Shown here: positions 1 to 11,233 of the stretch, in pieces
How positions within the stretch are numbered: the stretch's first letter is position 1
Layout: each line of letters starts with the position of its first letter
Source of the DNA: Angiostrongylus vasorum
Taxonomy: Eukaryota; Nematoda; Chromadorea; Rhabditida; Metastrongylidae
Assembly: GCA_018806985.1 (NCBI GenBank)
Contig: JADANN010000459.1
Location: forward strand, 434,001-498,000
Length of the DNA stretch: 64,000 nucleotides
Reading direction: 5' to 3'
Translations under genes and position numbers: made by a program
Notes under the pieces: generated by a model
Told to the model about the DNA's origin: nothing
Database searches by the model: none
The model's input: the letters and a program-made list of their open reading frames with translations, nothing else

Positions 1-735
1 ATTTTGTAGCCATTGGAGATGGCTATTTGCCGAGCCAAGTCGCGCGATTCTTCCTTTAGTTCCCTGGTTGTGCACACAGAGGTGGCTGTTCGAAACATGT
101 TTCTCACAAGTGTCCTCTTTGTGTGTGAAGGGTGGGAAGAAAGGAAATGAACGAGGATGTTCTTGTTACTTGGCTTTCGGTACCACTTTATCATGTAACC
201 GCAACTTGATAGGTTTATTTGAACGTTTAAAACGGAAGCCAGTTTTTTTCTCGGTTTCTCCCGGGCTGAACTTAATGTACTCAGACTGCTCGTTCAATAA
301 TTCAAAGCATTTGTCCATCTCCTCCTGCGTAGAGAAGATGATAAAACAATCGTCTACGTACCTGCAGTAGAGTAGTGGCTGGAGATCGAGAACAGGGGCT
401 TCTATCTTAGACATAAACACAATGGCAAGGCTTGGTGCCAGTCGCTGTCCCATTGCCAACCTCCATTTATTTGCGCGAAATATTTCCCAGACCATCTGAA
501 AATCGAGCAGTTTAGGCACTCTTTTAAGAGAGCCATTAGCTGCTGGACAGAAAAAGCCATGCATATTTATTGCTCCTTCATGTTCAACAAGAAGTTCGAA
601 GATGGCTTGCATTGAGGCTTTTTCTTGAGAACTTCTTGAGGCTTTTTGGATGAATGCCAAAAACCCTACAGTGAATAGCAGGGATGAATGCCCCGTGGTC
701 ATACGCGACCTGACCCCGTATGTTGGCGTCAATTT
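1..735 (-). mobile_element. Penelope-like retroelement, reverse transcriptase fragment (left copy)
   Basis: The minus-strand frame at 166-732 contains the reverse transcriptase B motif (MGQRLAPSLA) followed by the catalytic YVDD box (RYVDDCFII). The spacing and the MGxxLAP wording are typical of Penelope-like elements rather than of RTE LINEs. Below 166 a second frame continues the thumb region (RTLVRNMFRTAT, ELKEES, NGYK), so the element is frameshifted and runs off the left edge; any GIY-YIG endonuclease would lie outside. The frame enters from unrelated sequence near 735, so the N-terminal part with motif A is missing. A second copy of the same family lies at 39424-40200 and does retain motif A. 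This copy is dead. Confidence 0.75.
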
Positions 736-926
736 CTGATGTGGGATGGTGCAGTCATCAACCTTATGCGACTATAATCAGGTGTTCTAATCTTCCTCAT
801 TGGAAGTTACGTAAAAAGCGGTGAGTTTTTTGAGAAGCTGTTGATCATGTAATTACCATAGAGTTTTCGTCTTTTTTGTGAGTGTTATTGAAGCGTTTGG
901 CCTAGTAAATTGTATGTCAGTATACC

Positions 927-1046
927 CTTCCAGGCTCTGAAGAAGGCGATACTGCCGAAACGTCAGCTACTGCTGTGTTGTATTGTGTGTTTTTCTATGG
1001 AAGTAAATGTATGCTGTTTAACAACATCGTGATTGCTGAACAAGAA
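927..1046 (+). repeat. Penelope-like element terminal-repeat motif (left copy)
   Basis: About 115 bp are almost identical to 40081-40195, and in both places lie just beyond the RT fragment. The segment contains CTGAAGA, a short GGC/GCC hairpin, then CGAAACGTCAG. That arrangement resembles the CUGANGA...GAAA core of hammerhead ribozymes reported in Penelope-like elements. The core reads on the strand opposite to the RT frame, and helices I and III are not obvious, so ribozyme activity is inference. Confidence 0.5.
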
Positions 1047-1149
1047 GACGACGCATTCATATTGCAAATTAACTTTGTGCACTTTTGCTGTTTGCAACTG
1101 TATTATAATATAAGTAGTATTTTTCGTAAATTTTAGTGGTTAGAACTTT

Positions 1150-1515
1150 TTTCTATGCGACCCGCGTCTACTGTGTGAATAAAAGCACTTATCACATTCT
1201 ATTGGTTTCCTCGCACTGATCATCTACGAGTTACTTATTACTTTTACGTATACTTCGGCTGCGGCTTGTGGTTTTCCATTTCATCTTTTTAAATATCGTG
1301 GAATGCTGTTCGCGTCTATTCTCACTGCAGACCTGAGATAGCCGGGCGAGCGCGTTCCCACTTGGATTGCAGAGAATGCTTTTTTCCCATGCGAGTGTGG
1401 CACCAATTTCCAGACCCCGAAGGGATGAGAGGCTTTGTGAGCCCTGAGCCCGTAGCATGATCGAGCCAGAACCGTGCTAGTGATGAATAGCATCACTACT
1501 ACTGTGCCGTTAGCC
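1150..1515 (-). mobile_element. tRNA-derived SINE, family 2 (copy 1, degenerate)
   Basis: The segment shares its order of blocks with 51478-51860 and 59010-59383: a 5' block with CTACTGTG and TTTCCTCGCA, a centre CTGAGATAGCCGGGC, and ACCAATTTCC..GACCCC. The element reads on the minus strand, with a tRNA-like head at its high-coordinate end. In the better copies the head has an A box (TAGCACAGTGGTA) and a B box (AGTTCGACTCC). This copy is the most diverged of the three. Confidence 0.6.
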
Positions 1516-1684
1516 TCCTATGGTTAGGAACTCAGACTTCAAAAGAGCAAATCTTGCAAATTCTTTTTTACGAATTTAACTTAGGACGTATATTGCACAA
1601 ACAGCTCCAAACATTAATATGTCGCTGAAGAAGCGTTAATGAAAATGCAGTGTAATGTTGGTTTGGAAAATTTCGTCGCTTAGA

Positions 1685-2515
1685 AATGACCTTAAAAATG
1701 AGGGAAGTTTGCGAACGTTGTGCTCCTGCTATTCACGACGACGAGTTGAGCGCTTTGGTGGTAGATATGCGTGCAAAAGCGGTCGAAAACTTGCAGAATA
1801 ACTATGTAGGAAATTTCAAATGTAGCGGAACATCTAAGAAGTTGTAAAGTCGGAAAAGATCGGGAAATGAATGCTGTAAAAATTAAAGTGGCAGTCAAAG
1901 AAATCCTTGGTATGGAGGCATCGTTAACGATTCTTTCGCTCAACAAGACCCGTTCTTCGACCGTATTTTGACGTGCGACAGATCCATCTATGGTAACAGG
2001 CAAGGATGGGTTCAGTGGTTGCACCGCGATAAAGCTCCGCAACATTTTTCAAGGTCAAAATTGCACCAAAAAGGTCATGCTGAGCGTAATGTGGTCTACA
2101 GCTGGCTTAGCATGTTACAGCATAGTGAATCCGGGTGAAACCATTTCGGTGGAGAAGTGAGCACTGCAAATCGACAAAATGAGAAAGGTGCCGATGCTTC
2201 ACCAAGATTACACGTCGCCGCACGTAGCACTAGCATAGCTGCAGAAGTTGAACGACCTAGGCTGAAGAAATTCTATCTCATCCACCATTCTCCTCAGGAA
2301 TCTCAGCGGTAGGTTACCACTTCTTAAAACATTTCGCAAACATCTCTCCAAAAAATCCTTCAGAAAGTAAGGCGAAGCTGCAACTGCCTTCAACGACTTT
2401 ATAACCCTAATAATTCAAAGTTTTTTATGCATCCAGTAAAAGCGAACTTTTTCTCATTCGCAAAAGTGTGTTGGTTTTAATGGTTGGTGTTTATTTCGAT
2501 TAATAAAGTTTATTC
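1685..2515 (+). mobile_element. Decayed mariner-family DNA transposon
   Basis: Conceptual translation across several frameshifts and stops recovers mariner transposase landmarks in order. They are a linker-like DELSALV segment, DRILTCD (first catalytic Asp region), QWLHRDKAPQHF, KLHQK, a VVYSW segment like mariner VWWS, NPGETIS, and a block resembling the HDNARPHVA region (HQDYTSPHVALA). The end is VGVYFD, matching the usual C-terminal YFD. No intact frame remains. A second, differently oriented mariner remnant lies at 49800-50900. Confidence 0.7.
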
Positions 2516-3186
2516 TGAGTTAAGACACCACTTTGAAAACACAGGTTGGAATCCGACATAGATTTTTGGAGAACCTAAAAAGAAATGCAAGTCAATTGAA
2601 AACACTGTGTGATGGCGCAAAAAAAGTTTGGCAGGAAAAGTGGGTAATGGTGAATTCTAAAAAACGGAATCAAGGCAGGTAGCACTGAAGTAGACTGGAC
2701 TCTTCTCCAGAGAGTGTTTTCACAGATGTTTATATAAATAGAGATTACAAAGCGCTTAGTCAGACACTGACTTTTAAAGTGTACAGGTTCCAACATTCAA
2801 AGACTTTACAGAGGGCTGTCCAGCAAGCCGAGAAGCAAGTGCAGAAGTAGTGGTGGCTGGGGAAAAAAATTAGAGGTAGAGGGAAGAAAGTGCATTAAGA
2901 AGTGGAGAATGTTCCTTATTTTACGGAGGAGATTCTCTGTGCTGAACATGCAGGATCAAATTTTAGTCCGGCTACACCGAAACGCTTTCGCTTACATAAT
3001 CTCAGCATTGAGTCTGTACACAGGCGCTTAAAAGAAGTTGTTGCAATTGAATTAGTTGAAACATTTTCTATTGTTTGGCCACTTTTTTTTCGCCATATTT
3101 TTGGTACTAATTTGGACGCGTACGACAAAAATAATAAATATTATACTTTTCATTTTCTGCCTTCTATAATTTTTTATGGCACTTTG
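2516..3186. other. No recognised gene
   Basis: AT-rich sequence with short frames only. A 104-codon frame at 2902-3216 has no recognisable domain and runs into the left inverted repeat of the next element, so I do not call it a gene. It could hold an upstream exon of the plus-strand gene that ends at 4117, but I could not find splice sites that join in phase. Confidence 0.5.
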
Positions 3187-3582
3187 TTAAGCGAAACACA
3201 ACCACAAGATTGCTGAGATATTTGCAAACTCCGGACCGCAGGTGTCTGCGGTGGGGAACGAACGCGCTATTGTCCTTTCCGGGGAGTAGCGCGTTCACCA
3301 CTACATCATGCGGGTCCATCGTTTCGCCTGTCTCTCAGCTAGTTCTATCGATCTTTTGCCATCAGCAAGCACCCGTCAACGAGATTGATCTGGGGGAACC
3401 CACATCGGCATTGAACTCAGTTAAGCTGAGACTGTTGTTGAATTCACACTTCACATTCATTTTACTTTTTATATTGTATTATTATTTTATATTTATTATA
3501 TTTATTTTTATTTTACTTATTTAGATTGCGGTCCGGAGCTTTGCAAATATCTCAGCAATCTTGTGGGCTGTGTTTCGCTTAA
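3187..3582. mobile_element. Non-autonomous inverted-repeat element (MITE-like)
   Basis: Near-perfect terminal inverted repeats of about 54 bp lie at 3187-3240 and 3527-3582. Both contain GCTGAGATATTTGCAAA and CTCCGGACCGCA. The outermost bases are TTAA on both sides. The interior holds a GC-richer block with a tRNA-like look on the minus strand (TGTAGTGGTGAACGCGC ... GCGTTCGTTCCCC) and then an AT-rich tract at 3460-3525. Related sequences occur at 48840-49050, 59674-60082 and 60430-60866, so it is a family. No transposase frame is present. Confidence 0.75.
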
Positions 3583-3712
3583 AAATGATTAACTTTCGTT
3601 CGGGTACCATAAAAGCTAATCAATTACTGGTGATTTATGAAAGCTTTTTCTTACTAAGAGCGTACACTGATTTTTCGTTGTAAAAATGTCAAATATCGGG
3701 TTTCATTTTCAG

Positions 3713-4117
3713 GCGGACCATCTCAGCAATCGTCACAGAGTTCAACTCCCAATATTGGTCAAATAAATTTGTGGGAGCTATTCGGTGCGTTAAAGTGAAA
3801 AGGATTTGCAGAGATATTCATGCCATTTATATATGCATAAAAAACGAATGCTCCCAGGTGTGACTCGTCGTACGACCACTACTACAGCGGCTCCGTTAGA
3901 AGGCATCCTAAACACACCGCTTGGTAACGGAAACACTCAAAATATTGACGGTAATAGAATAATACCTTTGCAAATGAGCTCCAAAACACATTCTGTCGAC
4001 AGATTACTCCATGATTTAGCTATTTTAAACGCTCTAATGAGAAGTAATGCACAACCAGTGCGATCGGGACAATCAGGGTCGCCGTCTCTTCTGTCGCAGT
4101 TCTTCGGGAAGAAATGA
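3713..4117 (+). CDS. 3' exons of an unrecognised protein-coding gene
   Basis: I infer two exons. Exon 3713-3757 follows an acceptor TTTTCAG and ends before GTCAAA; exon 3858-4117 follows TCCCAG and ends with TGA. The phases agree (one base carried, two completing). The joined peptide begins GPSQQSSQSSTPNIG and continues with a run of threonines (TRRTTTTTAAP), then GILNTPLGNGN, and a helical stretch SVDRLLHDLAILNALMRS. It ends LLSQFFGKK. The composition is low-complexity Ser/Thr/Gln, with no domain I can name. The rest of the gene should lie to the left, possibly across the inverted-repeat element and mariner remnant. It converges on the minus-strand pseudogene that ends at 4719. Confidence 0.5.
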
Positions 4118-4718
4118 TGCTGTGGATGGCATCTATAGAAGTGACGACGGTCATTTAGAGCAGTTGAGTGACAAACTTGCACGGTGATTTTGCTCACTGA
4201 CCAGGTCGTGGTTTGTGCATTCTGGGTTCACTGTTATAAATCTCGTTACACTCACAAATCACTCCTAGCTAAGACACACTGAAAATTCAATTTTCGTGTC
4301 CCAAAAAAATATGGAAAAATTATGTTCATTTATCTTCTATCGAAAGCGACAATGGCGAAAGTCATAAAGATGCTCGTTTTATGATTCTGAATTGGCCCTT
4401 TATGGAACTCATGTGTATACAAGTGCTAATAACTGCTTCTCAAAATATCCATTACGCAAGGCTTTATGCATCAAAGATATGCCTAATAAACAGAGTTGCC
4501 AAAGAAAGCCGTACATGAGCGCATGATTAGATAAGGAAGGTGTGATGGCTCTAATATCGCTAGAGTGAGCATATCCTACTGGGAAGATTTGCACAAAAGG
4601 AAGAAACAAATGCAGTCTTTCCTTCTGCCCACACGGAACATGTATGCATTCATCTACGTACAGCACAAAAAAATAAAGGAAACAACGTGAGTCAGTAAAG
4701 TAAACATCGACGTTTAAA
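4118..4718. other. Convergent intergenic region
   Basis: About 600 bp between the 3' ends of the plus-strand gene and the minus-strand reductase pseudogene. The minus frame at 4409-4666 is hydrophobic but has no homology I recognise and no splice context. It presumably holds the two 3' UTRs. Confidence 0.4.
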
Positions 4719-5670
4719 CTAGCTGGTCGCGTTCATGTTTATTTGCCTCCTTTCTTCTTTCGCTTTCCATTTCTTGTACTTCGCCGACATTCTAACCATT
4801 CCATAGTTGATCATGTCGTGCATCATTTTGATAAGAGCCGATTTTGGATCACTATACAATAGTCCGAGTATTTTTCGAGATTGAAATAGTATTGCTTAAA
4901 AGACGAAGCTGTTATAGAGTGTTTACGAGACCTTTGTGCGCTCTATGCAGTCATTTCTGACACTACCAATCGTTAGGTGTCAAAGAAAGCCGTGGAAGGC
5001 ACACCATGAACACGACACTTAGTCATTGCCACTTAGAATTCTGCTCCCCGATTTCAACAAGCCTTTGGATAGAACTAGATCTGGCATCAATTCTTGCATG
5101 CAATTTCTGGAGCTTTAAAAATGCAGAATACCTTGGAATTATCAAACTTCACTTCAGAGCCGACTCTATGAATGATTGCGGCTACGTGTTTGTCGACTTC
5201 CATTAGTGTGTAGAATTTCACCACCCAATTGAGAGCAACTATAGGTGATATCTTGTAGCCTGAAACAATTAAAGGAAATCGGAAAAAAGGATAAGAAACA
5301 ACTAAAGGACGCCGGAGAAGAATAGCTAATATAAATAATATCAGTCAACTACTAGGATTACTGTCACTATCATAATAACCTTTGTTAGTGATTGTTACTG
5401 TAGTTACTAACTTCTACAATTGCACACATCGCAGTGGGATGACATGGCCTTGGCGGATAAATGTTTCGTTTTTCACAGAACAAGCTCTCATATTCTTATG
5501 AAGTTGATGAATAGGAAGCAAAGTTGTTGTGTATAGGCAACTCTTAAAAGATGGTACTCCACCTAGTCGCAACTTTACGTCGCAGTGCCAGCTGTTGGAC
5601 ATCACTGTTTCTTACCGATTTGACAAACGAAATACTTTGTGACATGCTCGTTAATAAAAGGATTAAGGAT

Positions 5671-5938
5671 AATGCTCTCGGCGTTGGTCGATCCTTAAGG
5701 GATGCGCCACGCATTCGACTTCATTAAGCATCGTTTGGTGATTGAATGCGTATCTGGTTTTTAGAATGACTCGCTGTGGCCTACCGACGTATCGAGCCAG
5801 TGCTGCTATCCTCCCAGATAACTCTGATACCAATTCGCCGACCCCGGAAGGATGGAAGGCTAGGTGGGCCACGGGCGCGGGGATCGATTCCACGTGTGTG
5901 TTGCAGGGCGCCTCCGACCACTGCGCCATACGAGCCCC
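5671..5938 (-). mobile_element. tRNA-derived SINE, family 1
   Basis: The tRNA-like head is at the high-coordinate end on the minus strand. The A box region reads ATGGCGCAGTGGTCGG and the B box GGAATCGATCCCCGCG, separated by GCGCCCTGCAACACACACGT. The body follows with GGGTCGGCGAATTGGTA and ends near TCGAATGCGTGGCGCATCCC. At least seven copies are in the window. This one lies in intron 7 of the reductase pseudogene. Confidence 0.8.
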
Positions 5939-7496
5939 TTGCGCTCGTTAATACTCGTAAATATCCACATTAATCTTTGTCAGTAAAGCCAATTAAAGAA
6001 CAGTGTGCAGCGTATAGCCATTTGAGAATCAGAAACAAAAAATGGAGCGAAAGTGAACGTTCCTAGCACGTGATGGATGCTTAAGAGGTTGCTAAAAACT
6101 TTCCTTCAACCCGCAGAAATGCGTTCTAAGTAGTCCTATCAAAAGATGTCATTTGGGAATATGTCTGGTTTTGAGTCTCTATATAAGGCAGACAAAGCGC
6201 ACGAGCTATGTGTTCATTGATTTCGTCGTGAGATCAGTGTAGTCCGAGAAATAAGGCCGAAATCGAACCTACAAAAATGACAAGGGTATTTAGTAATTCT
6301 TGCATTTTATATGCTTAACAAGTGTAGTCAATCTGATTTTGATTGGGTGTGGAATAAATGCACATATTGGGACAAGAAGAAAAAAGTGGAAGAAATGAGC
6401 AGAAAATAGGCACTATAGGTTTTAAACGAAACAACACTGCACCAAGTTTTCTCGGACAAGAGCGAAGTGAAATAGCTGTTCTAGAAAGTATTGCAGGTGA
6501 GATTTTTATTAAGGCTTTATTCGATAATTTTATTATTATCACTTGTTTTTGCATATGCCTTGCGTCAATGAGTTCTAAACAAGTCAGCTCTCATAGTGGT
6601 ATGCCGAAGCCGTTTTAATCTCAACGCTTAATGTGTCCGATAACTGGGAGAATATGGAAGCAGTTCCAGGGTTGTTTACCTTTGTCATCATGGAAGATGA
6701 GACTACATGATGAACCTTGTAATAGACCACTGCTGAGGTAATTCTCGTTCTTACAAGTTTTTTAACGTAATGATAATGGTTCTGAGAGCAGCCTATCTGC
6801 TTGCGATTAATTATAGAACTAAAGTGTGAGGAACAAATATCATTTCTGTCCCAAACTCAGTTAATGGATGCGTATGAAAGGGCGCGATAACCCTTCTCAT
6901 ACAGGGGTCATTATTGGCTAATTGATAAAATGAAGAAATTACCGAAAAAAAATTTAAAAAAATATGGGAACAGTTAAAAACACAATAGTTTCTTTGATAA
7001 AAGTCTTACCGAATCTAACAAACTCTTTTCGTAGCCAATACACCATTTCTTCAAACCAAACGGAACGTGCTGTGATAAGAATTCGTTCTCCATCGGACTC
7101 AGGCCTTCTGAGCGCTTCTGAAAAAATTTGGAGACAAACTGCATCATATGAGAGCTTACAATGAAGTGAAGACTTTCTTAAAATATATAAAAGGTAACAT
7201 TCTTCATTCATTCAAATCTCACTATCTCTTCTAACGCATATTGACGGATACCGGATTTGCTCACGATAATTTTTCCAACAACTAAAGCACTCGAGTACTT
7301 GTAGAGTTGGATTCACCCTATTGTTCTAATGTTATGTAGCACATAAAACTCTTCGAGATTGCTTTTCTAACTTTAATCGCATACATAGTAGTCGCAACCA
7401 TCAACGGGTACAATACCACATCATGTCCTGCTGAAAAATGCGCCTTTGTTCTTCTTGGAAGAAATTTCATTTATTAAAACATTGTGATTACGAAAG

Positions 7497-7665
7497 CAGC
7501 TTCAACTAAACTGGGTTCAACAGCGATCCTCAGATCACTCCCGGTGACGGGTGACTGCTGATATCACTGACAAAGTGACAAACTGACTGAGAGAAAGACA
7601 AGTCATGGGCGTGAGTTTATGAGAAGGCGAGGAGGTGAGCACCCTGCATATATAGTCCTCAGCGC
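7497..7665. repeat. Fragment of the MITE/foldback family
   Basis: The sequence ACTGGGTTCAACAGCGATC, CTCAGATCA and GGGTGACTGCTGAT matches the right half of the foldback at 60430-60866. No terminal repeats are seen here. It lies in the intron between reductase exons 6 and 7. Confidence 0.5.
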
Positions 7666-7776
7666 ATTATCACTTCAGGCAGCAGATCACTGAACTTTCA
7701 CTTTGCATTTGAAATCTCTTCTTAAGAGCCAAGGGACAAGAAAGGAAACAATTTTTTATTTCTGTCTTTGTTTTAA

Positions 7777-7900
7777 GGGCGCATGTGGCGCAGTGGTTGG
7801 AGGCGCCACTGTGACACACACGTGGGATTGATCCCTGTGTCCATGGCCCACCAAGCCTTCCACCTCTCCGGGTTCGGCAAATTGGTGCCAGATTACTATG
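7777..7900 (+). mobile_element. tRNA-derived SINE, family 1 (3'-truncated)
   Basis: The head GGGCGCATGTGGCGCAGTGG and B-box region GGGATTGATCCCTG are present, then the body as far as AAATTGGTGCCAGA. The copy stops there, missing the 3' half. It is inside the 2 kb intron between reductase exons 6 and 7. Confidence 0.75.
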
Positions 7901-8094
7901 ATGATATTTAAATATCACGCTCGCGGCAATATGCACTTGTTTCAATACTTAGATATTCGTAAATGATTGGTAAGAGTATGCAGATTGCTAGCAGTAAGAT
8001 ACAAGTCCGTATACTGTAAAATGATTAAACCCCAAAACTCCTCAAGGTCTAACACTGCTGTTGTCTCGGTATTGTCGATATCTAAATGCATTTC

Positions 8095-8366
8095 CGCGCG
8101 AATGTGGCGCGGTGGTTGGAGGCGCCCTGCAACACACACGTGGAATCGCTCCCGCGCCTATGGCCCACCAAGCCCTCCATCCATCCTGGGTCGTCGAATT
8201 GGCACCAGACTTGTCTGGTAGGATAGTAACACTGGCTCGATACATCAATAGGCCACCACGAGTTATTGAAAAGGCCAGATATGCATTCAATCACCTTCAA
8301 CGATACTTATTGAAGTCGAATGCATGGCGCATCCCTCGGGTATTGATCAGCGCCGAGAACTTTTAC
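8095..8366 (+). mobile_element. tRNA-derived SINE, family 1 (near full length)
   Basis: Plus-strand copy with A box AATGTGGCGCGGTGG, B box GGAATCGCTCCCGCG, the body TTGGCACCAGACTTGTCTGG and the 3' segment GAATGCATGGCGCATCCCTC. It is the second SINE in the same intron as 7777-7900, in the same orientation. Confidence 0.8.
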
Positions 8367-11233
8367 AGCTTCAGCTTTGTCCCTGCTTTAGCGATGAGAA
8401 TTAGTAGTAAATCTATCATCTTTGTTACTAGCGAACATGAGATTGCGTGTAGTTATCTCAGCGCTATGGCATTGCATGCTTCTTAACAAAGTGATACTTT
8501 GCTTGGTGGTAACGGTTGGAAGGCCATAAGGTTAAAGCCAATTTGGTTTCGTGTCATATAAGGTCAGCAACATCGCATCAGGTGTAGAGATAAGCGTTTG
8601 AGTTTTAAATATGTTATTTCACGAACTTTAATGAGCACGTAGTGAATAGCAAAACATTATTTCACAAACCGACCTTCATTTAACTTCGATAGTAGAATAA
8701 TCAGCGTGTGTTTAAATTGTTGAGCTCACATGAGGCTAATCAATTAGCTCTATTCGACCAACGTTTAAATGTCTTCGTCTTCATCAGAGCCAATGATCCG
8801 AGTGAATGGACCACAGTTATTCGTCTTCTCGATGTGGCGTCTTCGTTGTCATACCAAAACGGATCGTCCTCAGTGGAACACCGCTCGAATGAGGCACACC
8901 CGGAAATGCTTTTCTGTACAGGACTATTGCTGTTGATGAAGACAATCTGTTGATAACAAATTGTTTTTTCAACGGATAATCCAACCTGCAGCGGTCGGTG
9001 TTATGTTAGCTAGCACAGAGCAAATAGCAAAAAGCTTGTCAGTGAGTCCAACAATTTAAACACATATTGATCTCTAATGATATCCTGGATTAGTTTAATA
9101 ATGCTAGAAACGAAATCTTCTCATTTATGCTCTTGGCATGGGTAAATAAACACTTACCTATATGTGCTTTTGCAACATCTCGTACGTCAACGATCCCCAC
9201 GCTAACTTTAGGTGAGGCTAAATACGTGCGATAGTCCATAAACCTGCCAACGATCTAAAAATCCGTTAAAACGCTAATGGACCTCCGAGTTTAAAGCTAT
9301 GTCTATGCACGTACGATAGCGCTGCCGTGACGAACGTTAGAAAGAAGCGGGCCGACGATAAAGGTTGGATTGAGGACTGTCAGTGCGAAACGATTATTGT
9401 CTGAAGTGAATAATTTTTTTCATGCATAGCATATTTAGTACGATTCTAAGCGGAGCACATCAACCAATCTGAAGAAGTATCGGCTAGGTTTTAGGATAAA
9501 TCACTTGCTGGTAGGTGGAAAAAGAGCATTAACACTAAAGCGAGTAGCTTTCAGAGTAGGTTTGGGAATTTGGCAAGAAACAAAAAAAAATGCATTAAGC
9601 TAAGGTAGCAAGTTCCCAACAATGTGTGAATGGTACTGAGATGTAATACATTGGCCTTTGCATCTAACCATTGTCATTTTGTCTCTAGATGGTAGCGTAA
9701 AAAATCACGCCGAATTTGGTTCCTTTTCTACGGATGTTTCTAAATTTTTTTGGGTGAAGGGTTTAACTGTGTGTCAAGATGAATCTCGCATTGTGGTCAT
9801 AAGAATTGCGTGATGAACCACTACATGGTACTTACAGTAAACTTACGATCAAGTGTGTTCCAAAACTTCCAGGCCGCTTGTTCAGACATGGTTTAACTTC
9901 TAGCATAATTTTCAACTAGCGGATTGTCCAAATTTGTCCACCATCTTTCGTCGAACACTTTTGAATCACTGCGATGACCATCTGAAGGTTGATATCGAGG
10001 GCTAATCCATTATGTCGTTGATTCAACTACCGAAATAACCCCTGGGAATTGTTATTGACTCAAATTCGCAGACGATTGTAAAAACAGCTTTAAGCAGAAC
10101 TCAATGGCAAAATTTTTAGCTTTTTAATATTATATATTGATGTTACATGGTGTCACCTTTAGTATTACTTTTTGGAATGTATTGCCTACATAGTTACCTT
10201 GCCAATGATTTTCTTTCAAGGAAACAACGTGAACAGAAAGAAACGTTATGTTTAGCGGCAGATCTGCAAAACTCAAATAGAAAAATAGATACCATTGATA
10301 GCTGCGCAGCTACTTGTTATCACCACCTTTTTGACAGATGAAGTAGTAGCTGCAGTCTTCAGTACGTTCATAGTGCCCTCAACGGCGGTTTGAACTGTGG
10401 ACTCGTCGGCTACGATCGGCCATGAGGATGCCACATGAAGAACGAATGAACAACCATCCATAGCCCTGATCAAGATCGTACTTAGACTGAAGTCATTTCA
10501 GCACTGAAGCAAGTCACTGGAGTTTGTGAAGACCCTTGTGTTACACGGATGCTTCCGTACTAACTGTTTCAAAAAACCAGTTTTACTAATACCACTTTTA
10601 TATCTTTCTATAGACTTAGCTCAGCTAACGCTATTGTATCTATTGTTTTCAAATAATAACCACTGACTTTATATTCAATACATCATAGTGAGTATTAAAG
10701 TGCTTTTGTTCAATCACATTTCTCTTCCTCACCACGGTGATGACTCCATATTTCGTCGAAGTCAAAAAATTTTGAAGTATTCACACTTAAAATAAAACAG
10801 ATTTTAGTATATTTTGGCTCTCATGGACCAACGGAACCTTCATTGCAAGCCGTAACTATTTTTCTTGGAGTTCTTTACCTGGGCCAATCCTGAGAATTCA
10901 ATAAATCAGCCTCGAGGAGTTCCAAGTGTCCATTTGGATTCTCATCCGCTAGCCGTTGCAGCGGAAGTATCTGAAAATCTTCCATTTCTTTCGATTTGAT
11001 CAGGTAAACGATCAAACAATAATTCGCGGTTTTAAAAACAATTTTCAACTATTGTCTTTTATTTGTTTTATTTGTTTTATTTATTTCTTCTATTTTCCAA
11101 ACCTTTTTCTGATTGCTCTTGTCCCTAACGGTTCCTCGCACAGTGAAGCCTGCTGCAAGCAGTTGGTGTACGCAGTGAAGGGCGACATAACCAGAGGCTC
11201 CAGTAACGAAAACTACTATAATTTATCACTCAT

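Larger units (their letters stand above)
4719..11233 (-). pseudogene. Dihydroflavonol-4-reductase-like SDR (NAD-dependent epimerase/dehydratase family), disrupted
   Basis: Nine exons reconstruct a full-length extended short-chain dehydrogenase, an NAD(P)H oxidoreductase of the DFR/cinnamoyl-CoA reductase group: 11103-11233, 10879-10970, 10293-10465, 9847-9981, 9315-9400, 9158-9254, 7010-7117, 5132-5259 and 4719-4880. Landmarks are the Rossmann TGASGY, FVLHVASSWP, VKKVVITSS, TVLNPTFIVGP, VGIVDVRDVAKAH and ITARSVWFEEM. Introns 2-7 have GT-AG borders and every phase fits. Lesions: the natural start MSDKL is out of frame by two bases at about 11216-11219; codon 9893-9895 is TAA where the catalytic Lys of YxxxK belongs (YARS-stop-T); and the last exon is preceded by TTTCAA instead of TTTCAG. 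The last 22 residues form an unusual basic tail. Three independent defects suggest a recent pseudogene; sequence error is the alternative. Introns hold four SINE or MITE pieces. Confidence 0.8.

Noticed and set aside
2902..3216. 104-codon plus frame
   Set aside because: No recognisable domain, no supported splice sites, and it runs into a transposon terminal repeat.
6315..6618. Overlapping plus and minus frames in the reductase intron
   Set aside because: Neither resembles the reductase or any element in the window; the exon chain is complete without them.
8061..8486. 141-codon plus frame
   Set aside because: Most of it is a SINE family 1 copy read through; the peptide recurs in other SINE copies.
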